A DNA stretch of 36,909 nt from Rhodobacterales bacterium 32-66-9 (GCA_002280405.1 NCDY01000017.1:1-36909), one strand, 5' to 3'; shown: positions 17,016 through 26,346, numbered from the stretch's first letter. A program made the numbers and translations. The notes: generated by a model from the sequence alone, not told the origin.

Positions 17016-18005
17016 TCAACCCGTCGGCAGCGTGACGGACAGGGTTGCAGGCCAGTCCACGGCGCGGTCGACGCGCAGATAGGCGATGCCGCGCAGGCCG
17101 CCCAGCACCCGCTCTTCCAGTCCCGCAAGGACATCTTTCGGCAGTTGCAGGGTCACGCGGAACATCAGCTTCTCACGCTCGGATGCCGTCTCGACGGTCT
17201 TGGGGGTGAACTGCGCCTCGGACGAGACGAAGACCACCGAAGCGGGCAGCACCATGGCGGGTTCGACATCCAGCACGATCCGCGCCTCGTCGCCGATCGA
17301 CAGCCGTCCGGCATCGGCGGCGGGCAGGAAGACCGTCATCGACACGTCGGTCATGTCGACCAGCGACAGGATCTTGCCGCCGGCCGGCAGGACGGCACCC
17401 GGCTCGACCAGCCGGTACTGCACCCGGCCGCGGATCGGCGCGGTGATCGCGGCATCGGCAAGCTGCGTGCGCATGTGTTCCACTGCCGCATCGGCGGCCT
17501 CGATCCCGGCGCGCGCCTCGGCCTCGCCGGCGGTCGCCGCGGCAAGGGCGGCCGTGGCGCTGTCAAGCTGCTGCCGGCGCTGGTCGAGCACGTCATTGGC
17601 CGCGACGCCTTTTGCGACCAGCGCCTGGGTGCGGTCATATTCCTGCCGGGCGAAGGTAAGGTCGCTTTGCCGCGCGGAAATCGCCGCCGTGGCCGCAGCC
17701 AGAGACTGCCGGGCCAGGGCTGCCTGCGCCTGGGCCTGATGCAGCTGGTGTTCGATGTCGGTGGCGTCGATCCGCGCGACCACCGCCCCGGCCTCGACCA
17801 TGTCGCCTTCCTGCGGGGTGATCTCGACCAGCCGTCCGGGCAGTTTCGTGGCAATCTCGACGGGGTTCGCCTCAAGTCGGCCGTTCGGTGCCACGATGCC
17901 TGCCGGCAAACGCGTGGATGACCGGTCCTGCCACGCGGTCCACCCGATCCCCGCCGCAAGAATCGCAAGCAGCGCGATCGCCGCACCTGCACGCCATCGC
18001 TTCAT
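17016..18005 (-). CDS. HlyD-family periplasmic adaptor (YhiI-like)
   Basis: The 329-residue protein starts MKRWRAG at ATG 18005, after GGGGA 6 bases upstream; a TTG at 18059 in frame is unlikely. Residues about 7-25 form the membrane anchor. The lipoyl halves (VEIATKLPGRLVEI and AAITAPIRGRVQYRLVEPG) flank a long Ala/Gln-rich coiled-coil hairpin, and a beta-barrel domain closes the protein. This is the adaptor of a tripartite exporter, bridging the inner-membrane ABC pump to an outer-membrane channel, which is not encoded here. It leads the adaptor-ATPase-permease cluster and lies 92 bases after ccoS on the same strand. Confidence 0.9.
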   Translation of the reverse strand: MKRWRAGAAIALLAILAAGIGWTAWQDRSSTRLPAGIVAPNGRLEANPVEIATKLPGRLVEITPQEGDMVEAGAVVARIDATDIEHQLHQAQAQAALARQSLAAATAAISARQSDLTFARQEYDRTQALVAKGVAANDVLDQRRQQLDSATAALAAATAGEAEARAGIEAADAAVEHMRTQLADAAITAPIRGRVQYRLVEPGAVLPAGGKILSLVDMTDVSMTVFLPAADAGRLSIGDEARIVLDVEPAMVLPASVVFVSSEAQFTPKTVETASEREKLMFRVTLQLPKDVLAGLEERVLGGLRGIAYLRVDRAVDWPATLSVTLPTG

Positions 18006-18097
18006 CGCACGTCCCCAAGTTGTTTGATCCGGTCTAGCTTCGGTGGTCTGTGAGGTCAAGCACGCGCGCCTTTGCGGGGCGTGCCCGACCGTTGTCT

Positions 18098-18256
18098 TCA
18101 GGGCTTCGGGCGGTCGTCCCAGTCCTTGGTCAGGATGCGGTTCGCGTCACCTTCGGGGTCGTCGAACTGCCTGGTACGCATCGCCCAGAAGAAGGCGGCA
18201 AGGCCGATGCCACCAAGGAAAAGCGAGACCGGGATGAGGATGGCGAGGATCTCCAT
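18098..18256 (-). CDS. ccoS: cbb3-type cytochrome oxidase assembly protein CcoS
   Basis: The 52-residue protein starts MEILAILIPVSLFLGGIG and has one membrane segment (about 3-25), then WAMRTRQFDDPEGDANRIL. The pattern RxxQFDD(P/L)EGxxxRIL is the family signature. CcoS is needed to put haem and copper cofactors into cbb3 oxidase. Its ATG shares one base with the fixI stop (TGATG), so the two are coupled. It is the last gene of the ccoG-fixH-fixI-ccoS group. Confidence 0.93.
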   Translation of the reverse strand: MEILAILIPVSLFLGGIGLAAFFWAMRTRQFDDPEGDANRILTKDWDDRPKP

Positions 18257-20451
18257 CACTTCAATCGCATGGCGTTGAGCGAAACGGTGATCGACGACAG
18301 CGACATCGCCAGCGCGGCCGCCAGGGGCGTCGCCAGGCCGACCAGCGCCAGGGGCACGGCAACGACGTTGTAGCCGCCCGAGATCAGGAAATTCTCGATC
18401 ATCCGCCGGGTCGCCTGACGGCTGATCCGCAGGGCGTCGGCGAGGGGGGCCATGTCCTGACCGAGAAGCACGATGTCCGAGGCCACCCGCGCGGCGTCCA
18501 GCGCCGAGGCGGGCGAGATCGAGACATGTGCGGCGGCGAGTGCGGCGGTGTCGTTGAGCCCGTCGCCGACCATGAGAACCTTGCGGCCTTCTGCCGCGAG
18601 GGTGGAGATGCGGGCGGCCTTTTCGGCGGGGAGGACGCCTGCCCGCCAGTCGGCGATACCCAGGCGCCGGGCAAGGTCGCGGACCGGGGTTTCGGCGTCG
18701 CCCGACAGCAGCTCGACCTGCATCCCCGCGGCCTGCAACGCCGCCACGGCCCGGTCCGCGCCGGGACGCGGACGGTCGTTGAAGGCGAAGGCATGGGTCG
18801 CGCCGCCAAGCGAAAGGTAGGTCGCGGTCACCGGCAGCGCCGTGGCGGCGCACCAGTCGGCGCGGCCCAGGCGAACGAGGGTGCCCTGCCATTGGCCCTC
18901 GATGCCCTGACCGGGGACTTCGCGGATGCCGGTGATCTCGGCTGGCGTGATGCCAAGAGTGCGGGCACCATCGGCAAGAGCGCGGGCGAGCGGGTGTGAA
19001 GACCCTGCGGCGAGGGCGGCGGCGATGGCCACGGCCGCGTGCGGCTGGTCGGCAAGCGCCACGGGTTCCGGGACGCCAAGGGTCAGGGTGCCGGTCTTGT
19101 CGAAGACGACGGTGTCGACTTCGGCCAGACGCTCCAGCGCGGTGCCGTGCTTGATCAGCAGGCCCTTGTGGAACAGCCGACCCGAGGCCGAGGTGATGAC
19201 CGCCGGGACGGCGAGGCCGAGGGCACAGGGGCAGGTGATGATCAGGACGGCGGCAGAGATGTTGATCGCATAGCGCAGATCGCCGCCCGTTGCCCACATC
19301 CAGTAGCCGAAGGCACTGAACGACAGGATATGGACGAGCGGCGAATAAAGTTTCGCTGCCCGATCGGCAAGGCTGGTGTAGCGGGTCTTCGCGCCTTCGG
19401 CCACGGCGACGAGGTCGGCCATGCGGTGGAGGCTCGACTCCTTGCCCGCGGCGGTCACGGTCACGGTCAGGGGGCCGGTCAGGTTGACCTCGCCCGCGCT
19501 GACGACAGTGCCGACCCCGGCCCGCACCGGCAGGCTTTCGCCGGTCAGCAGGCCGCGGTCAAGCTCGGAGGCCCCATGAAGAACGACGCCGTCAACCGGC
19601 ATCCGCGCGCCGGGACGGACGAGGACGGTGTCACCGGGGCGGATGTCGGCGATCGGGGTTTCGACCTCGATGCCGTCAAGCAGGACGATGGCGCGGGGCA
19701 TCTCCAGCGCGGCCAGTTCCTCGGCCGCCGAGCGGGCGATGGCGCGGGTGCGGTGGTCGAGGTAACGGCCGAGGAGGAGGAAGAAGGCCAGCATCACGGC
19801 GGCGTCGAAATAGGCGTATTCGCCGGACATCGCCGTCTCGTAGACCGAGATCGACGAGGCGAGGATCAGGGCCAGGGAGATCGGCACGTCCATGCCAAGC
19901 CTGCCCCGGCGCAGGGAGGCCCAGGCCGACCTGAAGAAGGGTTGCCCGACGAAGATCACCGTCGGCAGCGCGATGGCACCGGAAATCCAGTGGAAGAGGT
20001 CGCGCGTCGCGGCCTCGGCCCCGGACCAGACGGCGACCGAGAGAAGCATCACGTTCATCATCGAGAAGAAGGCGACGCCGACGCGCATCAGAAGATCGCG
20101 GCCCTGGCGGTCGGTCTCGGTGGCAGACAGAAGCCCCGGATCCAGCTCGTGCGCCTCTTGCCCCTGGTCGGCCAAGACCGCGATCAGTCGCGCGGCGGTG
20201 ACAGTGCCTTCGGCATCGACGCTGACACGCTTGCGGGTCAGGTTCACCCGGGCCGAGCGCACGCCCGGAACGGCCTGCAGCGCGGCCTCGACCAGCGAAA
20301 TCGACTGCGCCCCCCCGGCGTTCGGCAGCGAGAGGACAATCCGCGCGGCACGGGCGGCGCGCTGGGCGGCGATCCGCTCGGCCGCCGGGACGACCGTGCA
20401 GGCGGGGCAGGCCGAGATCGGAGCGCGGGAGAAATCCTCGGCCAGGGCCAT
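18256..20451 (-). CDS. fixI: Copper-exporting P1B-type ATPase for cbb3 assembly (FixI/CcoI)
   Basis: The 731-residue pump supplies copper to the cbb3 oxidase by exporting Cu(I). It has an N-terminal Cys pair CPAC (15-18) followed by a heavy-metal-associated fold, eight expected membrane helices, the actuator TGES (303-306), the ion-binding CPC (407-409), the phosphorylation motif DKTGT (451-455) and the hinge GDGLND. All key residues are present. The ATG at 20451 lies 4 bases after the fixH stop; an ATG at 20481 would overlap fixH by 26 bases. The order fixH-fixI-ccoS is the standard one. Confidence 0.95.
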   Translation of the reverse strand: MALAEDFSRAPISACPACTVVPAAERIAAQRAARAARIVLSLPNAGGAQSISLVEAALQAVPGVRSARVNLTRKRVSVDAEGTVTAARLIAVLADQGQEAHELDPGLLSATETDRQGRDLLMRVGVAFFSMMNVMLLSVAVWSGAEAATRDLFHWISGAIALPTVIFVGQPFFRSAWASLRRGRLGMDVPISLALILASSISVYETAMSGEYAYFDAAVMLAFFLLLGRYLDHRTRAIARSAAEELAALEMPRAIVLLDGIEVETPIADIRPGDTVLVRPGARMPVDGVVLHGASELDRGLLTGESLPVRAGVGTVVSAGEVNLTGPLTVTVTAAGKESSLHRMADLVAVAEGAKTRYTSLADRAAKLYSPLVHILSFSAFGYWMWATGGDLRYAINISAAVLIITCPCALGLAVPAVITSASGRLFHKGLLIKHGTALERLAEVDTVVFDKTGTLTLGVPEPVALADQPHAAVAIAAALAAGSSHPLARALADGARTLGITPAEITGIREVPGQGIEGQWQGTLVRLGRADWCAATALPVTATYLSLGGATHAFAFNDRPRPGADRAVAALQAAGMQVELLSGDAETPVRDLARRLGIADWRAGVLPAEKAARISTLAAEGRKVLMVGDGLNDTAALAAAHVSISPASALDAARVASDIVLLGQDMAPLADALRISRQATRRMIENFLISGGYNVVAVPLALVGLATPLAAALAMSLSSITVSLNAMRLK

Positions 20452-20455
20452 GGGG

Positions 20456-20908
20456 TCAGCCTTGGACAAAGAGGTCGGCACGCTGTTCGAAAACCGTGCC
20501 GTCCTTGGCCGTCGCGGTGACCTTCACCATCCACTTGCCCTTTCCCAGCACGAGGTCGGCGGCATAAAGATCCCCGTCCAGCGCGAAGACCGGCAGGGTG
20601 TCGTCTCTGGCTTCGGTGGGGCGACCGACGAGAACCTTGAGATCCCCGACCTGGACCGGCACACCGTCAGGTCCGGTGAAGGCCAGGGTCATCCGGCCCC
20701 GGTCATAGCCCGGCGTCATCGACCAGCCGAGCGCCTTTTGCGCGGCCTTGCGGGCATCGAAGCTTTGGCTGGCGACATAGGAATTTTCGACCTCGAGGCC
20801 GGGAAAGGTGCTGACCGCCTTGTAGGCCAGCAGTGCATTGACCCCGATGATGACCGCGAAGGCTGTTGTTGTGATCGCGAAGACATGGCGTCCGGTGATC
20901 TCGCCCAT
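20456..20908 (-). CDS. fixH: FixH/CcoH family cbb3 oxidase assembly protein
   Basis: The 150-residue protein has an N-terminal membrane segment (about 9-30, HVFAITTTAFAVIIGVNALL) and a periplasmic beta-rich domain with FPGLEVENSYVASQ and the closing KGKWMVKVTA. FixH/CcoH stabilises or helps assemble the cbb3 oxidase together with FixI. The ATG at 20908 follows the ccoG stop by one base; an upstream in-frame opening to 20965 lies inside ccoG. It is the second gene of the ccoG-fixH-fixI-ccoS group. Confidence 0.93.
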   Translation of the reverse strand: MGEITGRHVFAITTTAFAVIIGVNALLAYKAVSTFPGLEVENSYVASQSFDARKAAQKALGWSMTPGYDRGRMTLAFTGPDGVPVQVGDLKVLVGRPTEARDDTLPVFALDGDLYAADLVLGKGKWMVKVTATAKDGTVFEQRADLFVQG

Positions 20909-20909
20909 C

Positions 20910-22325
20910 TCAGTTTTCCTTCCCGTTGAAGATCGTATCTTGGCTGACGCGGTTGGTGGTGCCAAGTTCCTCGACCCAGATCCGCACCGCCGTGCGGTCG
21001 CTGACCGCCGCCCGCGTGCCGGGGCCGGCGGTCAGATAGACGCGCTGGGACATGGTCTGGTTCGCGGGAATGGTGACGGTAAGACCATCGCGGCCTTCCA
21101 GCGTGAGGGTGACGAAGGCGTCCGAGGTCACGGCGATGGTGAACTGGGCGTCGGCCCCGCCCATGTTGCGCAGGCGGATGTCATAGGCGTTGCGGATCGA
21201 GCCGTCCGACAGGACGACATAGGTCGGATTGCGGACCGGGGTCACGTTCACGTCGATGGGCGAGCGCAGGAAAAGGGCGACGATCAGGCCGATCCCGACC
21301 CCGGCCCAGAGCACGGTGTAAAGCATGGTGCGCAGCCGGAAGACGTGGGACCAGACGGATTTCGCAGGCTCGCCCGCGCGTTCCCGCGTCTCGTCGGTCA
21401 GGGCGAGGTAGCCGATCAGGTCGCGGGGCCGGCCGATCCGGTCCATCGTGTCGTTGCAGGCGTCGATGCAAAGGCCGCAGGTGATGCAGGCAAGCTGCTG
21501 GCCGTTCCTGATGTCGATGCCCATCGGGCAGACGTTCACGCAGGCCATGCAGTCGATGCAGTCGCCGGCGCCTTCGGTACCAAGCTTGCCGCGCGGTTCG
21601 CCCCGCCAGTCGCGGTAGGCGATGGTCAGCGTGTCCTCGTCCATCATCGCGGCCTGGATGCGCGGCCAGGGGCAGGCATAGATGCAGATCTGCTCGCGCG
21701 CGAAACCGCCGAAGAAGAACGTGGTCAGCGTCAGGATCAGCATGGTGATGTAGGCGGCCGGATGCGCCTGGCCGGTGACAAGGTCGCGCAGCAGCGTGGG
21801 CGCGTCGGTGAAATAGAAGATCCAGGCTCCGCCGGTGGCCAGCCCGATCAGGAACCAGACGCTCCACTTGACCGCCGTCTTGCGGATTTTCTCGCCGTCC
21901 CATTTCTGGCGGTGCAGCCGGATGCGGGCGTTGCGGTCGCCCTCGATCCAGCGTTCGACCAGGATGAAGAGATCGGTCCAGACCGTCTGCGGACAGGCAT
22001 AGCCGCACCAGACCCGGCCCAAGGCAGAGGTGAACAGGAACAGGCCGAGGCCGGCCATGATCAGAAGGCCCGCGACGAAGTAGAACTCCTGCGGCCAGAT
22101 CTCGATCATGAAGAAGAAGAAGCGCCGGTTGGCGATATCGACCAGAACCGCCTGGTCGGGCAGCGACGGACCCCGGTCCCAGCGCAGCCAGGGCGTGATG
22201 TAGTAGATGCCAAGGGTGATCCCCATGATCCACCACTTGAGCGTGCGGAACGTGCCCTTCACCCGGCGCGGGAACACGGGCTCGCGCGCGGCGTAAAGGC
22301 TGGGCGGGGAATCGGGCGTGTCCAC
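20910..22325 (-). CDS. ccoG: CcoG/RdxB ferredoxin-type membrane protein for cbb3 copper delivery
   Basis: The 471-residue protein has about five membrane segments and two [4Fe-4S] sites: C256/C259/C262/C266 (CIDCMACVNVCP) and C280/C283/C286/C290 (CITCGLCIDAC). Two further Cys pairs, CGYAC (107-111) and CIYAC (214-218), lie at the membrane surface. The C-terminal 120 residues form an Ig-like periplasmic domain. CcoG is reported to reduce Cu(II) for oxidase assembly. The start is a GTG at 22325 with AAGGAG 5 bases upstream; the longer opening to 22775 is only GC-rich shadow. An FNR-type box at 22384-22397 lies just upstream. Confidence 0.93.
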   Translation of the reverse strand: MDTPDSPPSLYAAREPVFPRRVKGTFRTLKWWIMGITLGIYYITPWLRWDRGPSLPDQAVLVDIANRRFFFFMIEIWPQEFYFVAGLLIMAGLGLFLFTSALGRVWCGYACPQTVWTDLFILVERWIEGDRNARIRLHRQKWDGEKIRKTAVKWSVWFLIGLATGGAWIFYFTDAPTLLRDLVTGQAHPAAYITMLILTLTTFFFGGFAREQICIYACPWPRIQAAMMDEDTLTIAYRDWRGEPRGKLGTEGAGDCIDCMACVNVCPMGIDIRNGQQLACITCGLCIDACNDTMDRIGRPRDLIGYLALTDETRERAGEPAKSVWSHVFRLRTMLYTVLWAGVGIGLIVALFLRSPIDVNVTPVRNPTYVVLSDGSIRNAYDIRLRNMGGADAQFTIAVTSDAFVTLTLEGRDGLTVTIPANQTMSQRVYLTAGPGTRAAVSDRTAVRIWVEELGTTNRVSQDTIFNGKEN

Positions 22326-22383
22326 TGGGTCTCCTTGGGCGCAGGGGGTGGTCCTGCAATCGGGCATTTCCGGGGGAAGGGCC

Positions 22384-22397
22384 TTGACCTGCATCAA
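22384..22397 (-). promoter_or_regulatory. FNR/FixK-type box upstream of ccoG
   Basis: TTGACCTGCATCAA matches TTGAT-N4-ATCAA in 9 of 10 fixed bases. Its centre lies 65 bases before the ccoG GTG. At the usual -41.5 spacing the transcript would start near 22349, leaving a leader of about 24 bases that just includes the ribosome site. This implies low-oxygen induction of ccoG-fixH-fixI-ccoS. Confidence 0.8.
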
Positions 22398-22704
22398 TGG
22401 CTGCGGCGCCACCGCCCGGAAAATGCGGCGGCGCGGCGCAGGGTCGGCTGCGACCGGGTCACCCCGAAGCCGACCCGGCGGCCGGGGGGCGCCGCCGCCC
22501 TGTCCAGATGGCAGTCGTGTCGGGCGAGCGCGCAGAGGCTGGACAGGGCAGCGGACCGCCCGCCGATTTTCCCTTCCGGAAATATCCCCGCCGGAGGCAC
22601 CCGGCACCGTCTTGCGGTCTTCACGCAAAACGGCGAGCGAAAGGAATGCGCGGCACGCGCGCGATCGGACCGGCGTTCCGACCCGCGATGCGCCTGAAGA
22701 TGAC

Positions 22705-22724
22705 CGGGGGCCCGAAGGCCCCCG
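22705..22724 (-). terminator. UUCG-loop terminator after ccoNOQP
   Basis: On the minus strand an 8-bp GC stem is closed by the stable C(UUCG)G tetraloop, 22 bases after the ccoP stop. The following bases (GTCATCTT) contain only a weak T run. It separates ccoNOQP from the ccoG group. Confidence 0.7.
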
Positions 22725-22746
22725 AGCTGGGTCAGGCGAAGCGCGC

Positions 22747-23625
22747 TCACTCGCCGCCGCCGCGCCCGTGGACATAGAAGGCCACGGCGCGGAGTTCGTC
22801 TTCGGTCAGGCGCGCGTTCCAGTTGGGCATCACGCCGAAGCGGGCATTGGTCACCGTCTCGGTGATCGCCTCGCGCGAGCCGCCGTAAAGCCAGATCGCG
22901 TCGGTCAGGTTCGGCGCGCCTTGCGTCCGGTCGCCCGATCCGTTCGCCGCGTGGCAGGCGGCGCAGTTTTCGGCGAAGATCGTCGCACCTGCGGCGGCCT
23001 GTGCCGCGTCGTTCTCCTGGCCCGAGATCGACCGCACATATTCGACGACCTGCGCGATCTGGGTTCCGTCCAGGATGCCATCCGCCCCGAATTTCGGCAT
23101 CTGCGAATAGCGCGCGTCCGGGTCGGTCGTGTTGCGGATGCCGTGGGTTATGGTCAGATAGATGTCCGCCATCGTGCCGCCCCAGAGCCAGTCGTCGTCC
23201 AGAAGGTTCGGATAGCCCTTGCCTGCGAACCCGGCAGCCCCCGCTCCATGGCAGGCCGTGCAGTTGGTGCGGAACACCGCAGCCCCTGCCCGTTCGGCAT
23301 ATCCCGCGAGGGTCGGGTCGGCCCCGATGGCGTTCAGGTCCGCCGCGATCAGCCGGTTCTTGATTGGCGCATTGGCCGCATCGACCGCCGCGATCTCTGC
23401 GGCAACATCGGCCCGCGTGCTGGCCCCGAGCAGACCGGGCGTGGCCGAGTTGATCAGCGGCCATGCCGGATAGGCGATGGTATAGCCGATCCCCCAGACG
23501 ATCGTGGCGTAGAACACCCAGACCCACCAGCGCGGCAGAGGGTTGTTGTATTCCTCGATTCCGTCCCACTTGTGGCCGGTCGTTTCCACCTGCCGGGGTT
23601 CCTTCTTCACTGGCTTGGCGCACAT
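22747..23625 (-). CDS. ccoP: cbb3 cytochrome oxidase subunit III, dihaem cytochrome c CcoP
   Basis: The 292-residue protein begins with the CcoP N-terminus (GIEEYNNPLPRWW at 22-34), has one membrane segment (about 33-56) and two cytochrome c domains. The haem sites are C122-T-A-C125-H126 and C221-A-A-C224-H225, with likely axial Met in YSQMPKFG and GVMPNW. It receives electrons from the bc1 pool and passes them to CcoO. The ATG at 23625 has AAGGAG upstream and lies 4 bases after the ccoQ stop. Confidence 0.96.
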   Translation of the reverse strand: MCAKPVKKEPRQVETTGHKWDGIEEYNNPLPRWWVWVFYATIVWGIGYTIAYPAWPLINSATPGLLGASTRADVAAEIAAVDAANAPIKNRLIAADLNAIGADPTLAGYAERAGAAVFRTNCTACHGAGAAGFAGKGYPNLLDDDWLWGGTMADIYLTITHGIRNTTDPDARYSQMPKFGADGILDGTQIAQVVEYVRSISGQENDAAQAAAGATIFAENCAACHAANGSGDRTQGAPNLTDAIWLYGGSREAITETVTNARFGVMPNWNARLTEDELRAVAFYVHGRGGGE

Positions 23626-23629
23626 GGCC

Positions 23630-23824
23630 TCAGCTCTCCTTCTTGGCAGGGGCGGGATCCGCAGGACGGTCGTCGTTGCGGAAGATCGAGGTGGCGACGT
23701 CCCGATGTGCCGCCCGCGATCCGGGCCGGAAGGCCCAGACGCAGAGCCCGAGGAACCCGAGCGTCATTGCCAGGAGAAACCAGCTGTCGGCCAGCTCGCG
23801 CAGAAAGGAATAGGTATCCACCAT
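23630..23824 (-). CDS. ccoQ: cbb3 oxidase small subunit CcoQ
   Basis: The 64-residue protein has one membrane segment (about 13-32, DSWFLLAMTLGFLGLCVWAF) followed by a polar C-terminus rich in Arg, Asp and Pro. This fits CcoQ, which stabilises the CcoP-CcoNO contact. It lies between ccoO and ccoP with spacers of 11 and 4 bases. Confidence 0.92.
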   Translation of the reverse strand: MVDTYSFLRELADSWFLLAMTLGFLGLCVWAFRPGSRAAHRDVATSIFRNDDRPADPAPAKKES

Positions 23825-23835
23825 CGTCTGCCCCC

Positions 23836-24579
23836 TTACCGGTTCGCCACGGGCGTGAAGGTCGAGAAGTCGACCATCGTGCCGAGGACCTGCATGTAGG
23901 CGATCAAGGCATCCATCTCGGTCAGTTCGGGTTGACCGTCGAAGTTGCGGACATTGACCGGATTTCCGAAGGCCGCCTCGCCGTAGCGTTCCTCAAGACC
24001 GGCGCTGTCACCTTCCGGATCGGCTTGCGCGGTGAAGTCAGCCCGCGCGTTTTCCACCATCGCGTCGGTGTAGGGCACCCCGGTCATCCGGTTCGTCGCC
24101 ACGACGTCCTGGATGTAGCTTCCGTCGATGACGGTTTTTGCCAGGAAGCCGTAGGGCGGCATCACCGATTCCGGCACCACCGACTTGGCGTTCTGGAAGT
24201 GGTCCTGGTGCCATTCGTCGGAATAGCGGCCCCCCACCCGTGCCAGGTCCGGCCCGGTGCGTTTGGACCCCCACTGGAACGGGCGGTCATACATCGATTC
24301 CGCGGCCAGCGAGTAGTTGCCGTAGCGTTCGACCTCATCCCGCATGGGCCGGATCATCTGGCTGTGGCAGCCATAGCAGCCCTCGCGGATGTAGATGTCG
24401 CGTCCGGCAAGTTCGAGCGGCGTGTAGGGACGCATCCCGTCCACCTTCTCGATGGTGTTCTCGAGGTAGAAGAGCGGCACGATCTGCACGATCCCGCCGA
24501 TGGTCACGACCAGCAGGCTGAGCACCATCAGCAGCGTGGCGTGGGTTTCGATGGCCTTGTGCTTGTCAAGAATTCCCAT
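23836..24579 (-). CDS. ccoO: cbb3 cytochrome oxidase subunit II, monohaem cytochrome c CcoO
   Basis: The 247-residue protein has an N-terminal membrane anchor (about 14-38) and one haem c site, C68-Y-G-C71-H72, in the family signature [14 protein letters not shown]. The conserved [10 protein letters not shown] and [15 protein letters not shown] follow. CcoO hands electrons from CcoP to the catalytic subunit. The gene follows ccoN after 12 bases. Confidence 0.96.
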   Translation of the reverse strand: MGILDKHKAIETHATLLMVLSLLVVTIGGIVQIVPLFYLENTIEKVDGMRPYTPLELAGRDIYIREGCYGCHSQMIRPMRDEVERYGNYSLAAESMYDRPFQWGSKRTGPDLARVGGRYSDEWHQDHFQNAKSVVPESVMPPYGFLAKTVIDGSYIQDVVATNRMTGVPYTDAMVENARADFTAQADPEGDSAGLEERYGEAAFGNPVNVRNFDGQPELTEMDALIAYMQVLGTMVDFSTFTPVANR

Positions 24580-24591
24580 TGTCCCGTTTCC

Positions 24592-26190
24592 CTATTCCGC
24601 CGGAACGGCCGAGTGCTGCGTCGCCCTGGCAGGCTGCGCGCGCACGGTCATCCACAGGTTCCAGCACATGATCAGCGCCCCGGTCAGGAACAGCCCGCCC
24701 CCGGCGGCCCGCACCACATACATCGGGAACTTCGCGGCCACCGTGTCGGCGAAGGCGTTCACCAGGAACCCGTTCGCATCCACCTCACGCCACATCAGGC
24801 CTTCCATGATGCCCGAGACCCACATCGAGGAGGCGTAAAGCACGATCCCGATGGTCGCGAGCCAGAAGTGCCAGGAGACGAGTTTGAGGGAGTAGAGCCC
24901 CTCGCGGTTCCACAGGCGCGGCACGAGGTAGTAGAGGACGCCGAAGGTGATCATCCCGTTCCAGCCCAAGGCGCCGGAATGGACATGGCCGATGGTCCAG
25001 TCGGTGTAGTGCGACAGCGAGTTGACGGCCTTGATCGACATCATCGGGCCCTCGAAGGTGCTCATCCCGTAAAACCCGATACTGACGACCATCATGCGGA
25101 TGATCGGGTCGGTGCGCAGCTTGTCCCAGGCACCCGACAGGGTCATCAGCCCGTTGATCATGCCGCCCCAGGACGGCATCCACAGGATCACCGAGAACAC
25201 CATCCCAAGTGTCGAGGCCCAGTCGGGGAGTGCAGTGTAGTGCAGATGGTGCGGACCAGCCCAGATGTAGAGGAAGATCAAGGCCCAGAAGTGGATGATC
25301 GACAGCTTGTAGCTGAAGACGGGGCGTTCGGCCTGTTTCGGGACGAAGTAGTACATCATCCCCAGGAAGCCCGCAGTCAGGAAGAAACCCACGGCGTTGT
25401 GGCCGTACCACCACTGCACCATCGCATCCTGCACGCCCGCGTAAAGCTGGACCTGCGCCGATCCGAAGATCGACACCGGGATCGCCGCGTTGTTCACCAG
25501 ATGCAGCATCGCCACGGTCAGGATCATCGACAGAAGGAACCAGTTCGCCACATAGATGTGGGGCTCCTTGCGCCTGAAGAGGGTGCCCATGAAGGTGATC
25601 AGGAAGGCGACCCAGACTAGGGTGATCAGGATGTCGACATACCAGACCGGCTCGGCGTATTCCTTGCCTTGCGTCGCGCCGAGGACATAGCCCGAGGCGG
25701 CGAGCACGATGACAAGCTGCCAGCCCCAGAAGACGAACCAGGCCAGCGAGCCTCCGAACAGGCGCGCGGCGCTGGTGCGCTGGACGATGTAGAAGGACGA
25801 CATGATCAGCGCGTTGCCGCCAAAGGCGAAGATCACGGCGCTGGTGTGCAGGGGCCGGAGGCGACCGAAGTTGCCGTAACCCTGCAGGAATTCGAAGTTC
25901 AGCTGGGGAAAGGCAAGCTGCAATGCGATGACGACCCCCACCAGAAAGCCCACGATCCCCCAGAAGGCGGTCGCGATGGCACCAGCTCGGATCACGCTGT
26001 CGAAATACTCGTGTTGCAGATTCGGCCGGGGGTCCCCGGCGGTGCGCAGCACCCACAGGAAGGCAAGCCCCGCCGCCAGCATCACGGTCAGCGCATTGAC
26101 CTCGTAGGCAAGGTCGCGGGCGTAGTTGGCCGCAATCGCGGCCAGGACCGCGACGAGGCCCAGTCCTGCCAGTTTCAAGTAATCCCACAT
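24592..26190 (-). CDS. ccoN: cbb3 cytochrome oxidase catalytic subunit I CcoN
   Basis: The 532-residue haem-copper oxidase subunit has about 12-14 membrane helices. The expected metal ligands are visible: H115 (RPLHTSAVI) and H404 for the low-spin haem b, H402 (WTIGHVHS) for haem b3, H264 (WYGHNAVG) and the pair H314/H315 (GPHHLHY) for copper B. It reduces oxygen to water with high affinity and pumps protons, supporting microaerobic life. The ATG at 26190 has AAGGGA 8 bases upstream. Two FNR-type boxes lie in the region shared with the divergent universal stress gene. Confidence 0.97.
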   Translation of the reverse strand: MWDYLKLAGLGLVAVLAAIAANYARDLAYEVNALTVMLAAGLAFLWVLRTAGDPRPNLQHEYFDSVIRAGAIATAFWGIVGFLVGVVIALQLAFPQLNFEFLQGYGNFGRLRPLHTSAVIFAFGGNALIMSSFYIVQRTSAARLFGGSLAWFVFWGWQLVIVLAASGYVLGATQGKEYAEPVWYVDILITLVWVAFLITFMGTLFRRKEPHIYVANWFLLSMILTVAMLHLVNNAAIPVSIFGSAQVQLYAGVQDAMVQWWYGHNAVGFFLTAGFLGMMYYFVPKQAERPVFSYKLSIIHFWALIFLYIWAGPHHLHYTALPDWASTLGMVFSVILWMPSWGGMINGLMTLSGAWDKLRTDPIIRMMVVSIGFYGMSTFEGPMMSIKAVNSLSHYTDWTIGHVHSGALGWNGMITFGVLYYLVPRLWNREGLYSLKLVSWHFWLATIGIVLYASSMWVSGIMEGLMWREVDANGFLVNAFADTVAAKFPMYVVRAAGGGLFLTGALIMCWNLWMTVRAQPARATQHSAVPAE

Positions 26191-26300
26191 CGTTGGTGTC
26201 CCTTCGCCCTGTCTGCCCGGACCGCCCCCGGAAGTGACCCCGACAGCCGCGCCGGTCGTTCCGACTGGAAGACTTCTGTCGTGCGGCAGGGCTGTCTGCC

Positions 26301-26314
26301 TTGATCTGGGTCAA
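26301..26314. promoter_or_regulatory. FNR-type box 1 between ccoN and usp
   Basis: TTGATCTGGGTCAA matches TTGAT-N4-ATCAA in 9 of 10 fixed bases. Its centre is about 117 bases before the ccoN ATG. If it acts at -41.5 on the ccoN promoter, the ccoN leader is about 75 bases. Confidence 0.8.
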
Positions 26315-26332
26315 TCACGGCTTCGCGAGCGT

Positions 26333-26346
26333 TTGACTTCGGTCAA
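26333..26346. promoter_or_regulatory. FNR-type box 2 between ccoN and usp
   Basis: TTGACTTCGGTCAA is a symmetric variant matching 8 of 10 fixed bases of TTGAT-N4-ATCAA. Its centre lies 63 bases before the usp ATG and 32 bases (three helix turns) from box 1. At -41.5 spacing the usp transcript would start near 26381, with GATCCT at 26369-26374 as -10. Confidence 0.75.

Larger units (their letters stand above)
22326..22746. other. 421-base gap between ccoG and ccoP
   Basis: It holds the ccoP terminator hairpin (22705-22724), the FNR-type box (22384-22397) and the ccoG ribosome site. The 300 bases between show no gene and no other clear signal; open frames on both strands here look like GC-rich shadows. 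Confidence 0.5.

Noticed and set aside
14204-17035. 943-codon open frame on the plus strand opposite rbbA
   Set aside because: Shadow of the ABC gene, which has intact Walker motifs.
20910-22775. Longer ccoG starting at 22775
   Set aside because: The extra 150 residues are Arg/Pro-rich, run over the FNR-type box, and the GTG at 22325 has AAGGAG in the right place.
22318-25620. 1100-codon open frame on the plus strand across ccoP-ccoN
   Set aside because: Antisense shadow of four well-supported cbb3 genes.
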